Source of the DNA: Aster yellows witches'-broom phytoplasma AYWB
Lineage (GTDB): Bacteria; Bacillota_I; Bacilli_A; Acholeplasmatales; Acholeplasmataceae
Reading direction: 5' to 3'
Assembly (NCBI RefSeq): GCF_000012225.1
Contig: NC_007716.1
Span: 642,570-706,569 of the forward strand
Length of the DNA: 64,000 nt
Under the pieces are notes generated by a model, which worked only from the letters and a program-made list of their open reading frames with translations, ran no database searches and was not told where the DNA came from. A program made the position numbers and the translations under genes. The first letter of the stretch is position 1. Each line of letters opens with the position of its first letter. This document shows positions 60,264-64,000 of the stretch, piece after piece.

Positions 60264-61370
60264 TTAAAAAATCCTATTTTCGGTTTTTTTATCAAAAAGA
60301 AAACACTTATTTTCTTTAATTTGAAATCTAATTTTTTTCTTGGCAACAAATCCTTGGGGAAAAATAATATCTTTACTTTTTTCATCAAAGACAAGGCGGA
60401 AAGTGTTTTTAACAGCTTGAGGATGTCTTGCTAACATCATTAAATTTCTGCCTACATTTTCTAAAAAGAGAGGTTCGATTTCAAAATTACCGTTTGTATC
60501 AAACCAATAACTTTCAGGACGAATGGCTACATAGATTTCTTGTTTTAGATTTTTTAAAGTTTTGTTAGAAGAAAAATCAAAAAGAAGTGAATCTCCAATA
60601 GTTACTTTTCCAAAAGTAATTTTTCCTTCAAAAATAGATATGAGCGGATTACCTAAAAATTTGGCAACAAACAAATTGTTAGGATTAGCATAAACTTCTT
60701 GAGGAGCACCTTTTTGTTGGATTTGTCCTTTATTCATTAAACAAATTTCATCACTAATAGACATTGCTTCTTCTTGGTCGTGTGTGACAAAAATAGCAGT
60801 GATTCCGGTTTTTCGTTGGATTCTTCTAATTTCTTCTCTAGTTTTGAGGCGTAAACCTGCATCTAAGTTGGATAAGGGCTCGTCCAAAAGCAAAACTTGA
60901 GGTTCTTTTACCAAAGCTCTGGCAATTGCAACGCGTTGTTGTTGTCCGCCTGAAAGTTGCTGAGGTTTTTTATCTAAATGATCAGCAATTCCCACTAACT
61001 TGGCAATTTCTTCTACTTTTGGCACAATAATGTCGCGTGAAAATTTTAAATTTTCCAGCGGAAAGGAAATATTTTGTCTAACTGTCATATGAGGATATAG
61101 GGCGTAATTTTGGAAAACTAAACCAATACTTCTTTTTTCAATAGGTAAGTTAGTGACATCTTTGTTGCTAAAAAATATTTTTCCAGACGAAATAGGATGA
61201 AGTCCTGCAATCATGTAAAGAGTAGTTGATTTGCCACAACCCGAAGGACCTAAAAGACTCACTAATTTTCCTTTAGGAATATTGATGTCAATTTTTTTTA
61301 CAGCATAAGTTTCTTTTTTAGTTTTTTTTTCAATGAAAATTTTAGAAACTTGTTCTAATTTTATACCCAT
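60264..61370 (-). CDS. sugar ABC importer ATPase (MalK/UgpC/MsmK family)
   Basis: This 368-aa ATPase has Walker A GPSGCGKST, Q-loop VFQNYALYPHMTV, signature LSGGQQQRVAIARAL, Walker B VLLLDEPLSNLD, and switch VTHDQEEAMS. The C-terminal regulatory TOBE-type domain spans about 235-368. The start ATG 61370 is chosen because AAGGA then lies at a better distance; ATG 61379 would sit right against it. MsmK/UgpC ATPases often serve several sugar importers. It opens the four-gene operon MalK, MalF, MalG, binding protein. Confidence 0.92.
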   Translation of the reverse strand: MGIKLEQVSKIFIEKKTKKETYAVKKIDINIPKGKLVSLLGPSGCGKSTTLYMIAGLHPISSGKIFFSNKDVTNLPIEKRSIGLVFQNYALYPHMTVRQNISFPLENLKFSRDIIVPKVEEIAKLVGIADHLDKKPQQLSGGQQQRVAIARALVKEPQVLLLDEPLSNLDAGLRLKTREEIRRIQRKTGITAIFVTHDQEEAMSISDEICLMNKGQIQQKGAPQEVYANPNNLFVAKFLGNPLISIFEGKITFGKVTIGDSLLFDFSSNKTLKNLKQEIYVAIRPESYWFDTNGNFEIEPLFLENVGRNLMMLARHPQAVKNTFRLVFDEKSKDIIFPQGFVAKKKIRFQIKENKCFLFDKKTENRIF

Positions 61371-61504
61371 TTTTTGCATTCCTTATTTTTAGCTTTTTGG
61401 CTTTTAATTTTGTGATTTTGGTTTTTATTTTGGTTTGGTTTTATTATTTTTAACGTTTTTTATTTTTTTGTTTTTTAAATAAGCAAAAGCGAAAACCCCA
61501 ACAA

Positions 61505-61534
61505 AAAATAAAAAAATGTTTCTAAAAACATTTT
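61505..61534 (-). terminator. terminator of asnS
   Basis: On the minus strand AAAATGTTT pairs with AAACATTTT around 4 bases, followed by TTTTTTTATTTTTTG. It lies about 80 bases after the asnS stop and before the sugar operon. Confidence 0.75.
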
Positions 61535-61615
61535 ATTATTAAAAAATATTTAAGAAAAAGATTAAAAAAGTTTTAAATTTTTTGGAAATTAATAAATAAA
61601 AAATGATACTGATAA

Positions 61616-63127
61616 TTAAAAAACCAAATTATGATAAGTTCTTGGAAAAGCAATTACATCACGAATATTGTCTAATCCTGTTAAAAAAATTAGAAGTCTT
61701 TCAAATCCTAAGCCAAAACCTGAATGAATGCATCCACCAAAACGGCGCAAATCTAAATACCATTCCAAATCTTTTTGAGAAATTTTCATTTGGTTCATTT
61801 TTTCAATTAAAACTGATAAATTTTCTTCTCTTTGTGATCCACCAATTAATTCTCCTACACGTGGAAACAAAAGATCCATTGCGGCTACTGTTTTTTGATC
61901 GGGATTATTTTTCATGTAAAAAGCTTTAATTTCTTTGGGCCAATCAACAATAAAAACAGGTTTTTTAAAGTGTTTTTCGGTTAAGTATTTTTCATGTTCG
62001 GTTGCCAAATCGACTCCATAAAAAAGGGGATTTTCAAATTTGGTGTTACTTTTTTGCAAAATTTCTAAAGCTTGTTCGTATTTTACTGTCAAAAATTCTT
62101 TTTCCTCAGCGATGTTTTGTAATTCTTCAATTAAACCGTTTTTTTCTGTCTTGTCCAAAAATTCTATATCTTGATAATTTTGTTCTAAACATTTAGAAAT
62201 AACGAATTGTAACATTTCTTGGGCGACTTTTAAATTTTGAGATAAATCGCAAAAAGCCATTTCAGGTTCTAACATCCAAAATTCAGCGGCATGTCTTGTA
62301 GTATTTGATTTTTCAGATCTAAAAGTAGGACCAAAAGTGTAGACTTTATTCAAACCCAAAGCCATCGCTTCTGCTTCTAGTTGACCTGTTACTGTTAAAA
62401 AAACTTTTTTGCCAAAAAAATCTTTTTTATAATCAATTCCTTTTTTACTGGTATTTTCGTTGACAGGTTTGAAAGCATTTGGAATGTTTTTTGTTTGTGG
62501 CAAAACTTCTAAATTAAGGGTTGTAATTTGAAATAATTCACCCACGCCTTCTCCATCATTAGGAGTGATAATGGGAGTGTTGATATGAAAAAAGCCTTTT
62601 TTTTGAAAAAAACTGTGAAGGGCAAAAAAAGCTGTATTTCTAATGCGAAAAACTGCTCCAAAAAGTTTAGTTCGCACTCTTAGATGAGATATTTGTCTCA
62701 AAAAAACCTTTGAATGTTTTTTGGGTTGAAGTGGATAAGAAAAATCACTTGTGCCTAAAAGAGAAATATTTTGGGCACTAATTTCAAAAGGAGTTTTGAG
62801 ATTATTGGTTGCTTTTAGAATACCTTCTACTTGCAAAGAAGCCCCAATTTGCAAAATTTCTTTTAATTTTTCTAAATTAATGTTATTTGAAGATTTGTTG
62901 TTGTTGTTGAATTTTTGATTTTCTTGAAATTCGTTAATGTCGGCAGTTTCGATGTTTTTGATTTCTTTACAAACAATTTGTAAATTTTCCAAAAAAGTAC
63001 CGTCATTTAAATCGATAAAAATTAATTTTTTTTGATAACGACAATTTCTAACCCAACCATTTAATAATATTTTTTTTTGATAAAATAACTCTGGTTTTTG
63101 AAAAATATCTTTGATAGAAATTTTCAT
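61616..63127 (-). CDS. asnS: asparaginyl-tRNA synthetase
   Basis: AsnRS charges tRNA-Asn. The 503-aa class IIb enzyme has an N-terminal OB-fold anticodon domain ([19 protein letters not shown]). The core has [15 protein letters not shown], motif 2 [27 protein letters not shown], and motif 3 [33 protein letters not shown] rather than FRAED, and the length, favour AsnRS over AspRS. An insert (about 70-95, rich in N and K) is present in the OB-fold. ATG 63127 starts the frame. Confidence 0.93.
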   Translation of the reverse strand: MKISIKDIFQKPELFYQKKILLNGWVRNCRYQKKLIFIDLNDGTFLENLQIVCKEIKNIETADINEFQENQKFNNNNKSSNNINLEKLKEILQIGASLQVEGILKATNNLKTPFEISAQNISLLGTSDFSYPLQPKKHSKVFLRQISHLRVRTKLFGAVFRIRNTAFFALHSFFQKKGFFHINTPIITPNDGEGVGELFQITTLNLEVLPQTKNIPNAFKPVNENTSKKGIDYKKDFFGKKVFLTVTGQLEAEAMALGLNKVYTFGPTFRSEKSNTTRHAAEFWMLEPEMAFCDLSQNLKVAQEMLQFVISKCLEQNYQDIEFLDKTEKNGLIEELQNIAEEKEFLTVKYEQALEILQKSNTKFENPLFYGVDLATEHEKYLTEKHFKKPVFIVDWPKEIKAFYMKNNPDQKTVAAMDLLFPRVGELIGGSQREENLSVLIEKMNQMKISQKDLEWYLDLRRFGGCIHSGFGLGFERLLIFLTGLDNIRDVIAFPRTYHNLVF

Positions 63128-64000
63128 TGTAATTTACTAATCCTTTGTTTTTATTTAATGTTGTAATATTTTGTTGTAAATAAAAAAAGCGAAATGAAAA
63201 GAATACAAATAAAAAAAGAAAAAAATGATGGTAAAATGTTTTAAAAATTGTAAAAGAAAAAAAGGAGAGGAAAAAAGAGTAGTAGAATTAGTAATATGAA
63301 AAATATTTTTTTGTTTATTTTTTTAATTAAAATAATGATATACAATAAAAACTTGAAATTTTAAGAAATTAATACATCTTAATTAAAAAAGTAAAAAAGA
63401 TTATAAAAATAACAAAAAAATGAAAGAATTAAAAAAACAATTACAAATTTATTTTATCATTTTTAAGTTATATTTTGATATTTTTTTGAAAAAAACGAAA
63501 TAAATTAGAATAAAAAATAAAAATAAAAGTTAGGAAAAAATAGGATTGAATGTTCTTAAGTTTTAAAAAATGTTCCCAAATTTTTAAAAAGATTAATTTT
63601 TATTTGTAAAAAACTAAATTAAAAAAGTATTAAAATAAAATTTAATATTTCCTAAAATTGTTCCTTCTTTTTTAAAAAGAAAGTTTTTTTAAAGTTAGGA
63701 AAAAGTTATTCTTTTTGTTCCTAAAAACTGTGGCTTTTTATGTTATTATTTTATTGAATAATTTTATTTTTTTTAGAAAAAGCGTGAAGATAAAAAAAAA
63801 TTAAAAATAGTTGTTAAAAATAAATTTTTTCTAAACTGTTAAAAATAGTTCCTAAAATGTTACTAAATTTTTCCTTAATTTAAGTTAAAAATAAAGTTAA
63901 AACAATGTTTTTTGAATTTAGGAACGAAAAAATGTGCTTCATAATAATAATAAATATAAAAAAATAATATAATAAATAAAATATTAAAGGTAATATTAAA
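63128..64000. other. non-coding AT-rich region with clustered GTTCCTAAA-like words
   Basis: No gene is seen. A word GTTCCTAAAA or its reverse TTTAGGAAC or close variants recurs: 63529, 63571, 63649, 63694, 63717, 63848 and 63917. The spacing is irregular (about 23 to 130 bases) and both orientations occur. The stretch could be an extended regulatory region or a binding-site cluster. Confidence 0.4.

Overview
This window is very AT-rich, uses TGA as a stop (for example at 9272-9274), and carries a small wall-less-parasite gene set: many importers, aminoacyl-tRNA synthetases and ribosomal proteins, but no cell-wall or fatty-acid synthesis genes. It also holds an SVM-type secreted protein, a DUF2963-type repeat protein, IS3-family transposase remnants and a decayed DnaB typical of potential mobile units. 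Together these point to a 'Candidatus Phytoplasma' chromosome. The standard genetic code separates it from Mycoplasma and Spiroplasma.

Layout. 1-9.3 kb holds a truncated MacB/FtsX-type ABC exporter, a surface-anchored coiled-coil protein, a complete Zn/Mn-type ABC importer operon (binding protein, ATPase, two permeases with C-terminal winged-helix-like tails), then a divergent membrane-anchored protein. rnpB (RNase P RNA) lies at 9547-9929. 10.7-16.7 kb is housekeeping on the minus strand: rplU-prp-rpmA-obg, trhO, a small unknown gene, serS and rpsT. 17.5-20.1 kb encodes an amino-acid ABC importer whose binding protein and permease are fused, followed by a decayed second copy.

20.5-33.3 kb is an accessory graveyard. 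It holds IS3-family remnants (two long, nearly identical copies and one end fragment), a duplicated ~1.05 kb segment with a broken Rep-like gene, a decayed dnaB, an intact SVM-type secreted protein, a DUF2963-type protein, and an intact 268-aa secreted-protein gene between the two IS copies. Two short inverted-repeat elements of 95 and 79 bp also lie here.

33.4-39.2 kb (plus strand) has pduL, an HD-domain phosphohydrolase, rsmA/ksgA, spoVG and a P1B-4-like metal ATPase. 39.3-63.1 kb (minus strand) has a MATE transporter, a broken rsmH, rpoZ-gmk, leuS, acpP, an M42 aminopeptidase, infC-rpmI-rplT behind a probable attenuator, thrS, two nrnA-like phosphoesterases flanking mnmE, a four-gene sugar ABC importer and asnS. 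The last 870 bases hold no gene but contain a clustered short motif.

Functionally the window fits a host-dependent cell that imports metals, amino acids and sugar, keeps translation and tRNA modification, and exports proteins to its host. Features most worth a second look: L20 with a Rho_N/SAP-like tail, two permeases with regulator-like tails, rsmH broken by apparently compensating frameshifts, infC with an ATT start behind an attenuator, and secreted-protein genes that remain open amid decayed mobile DNA.
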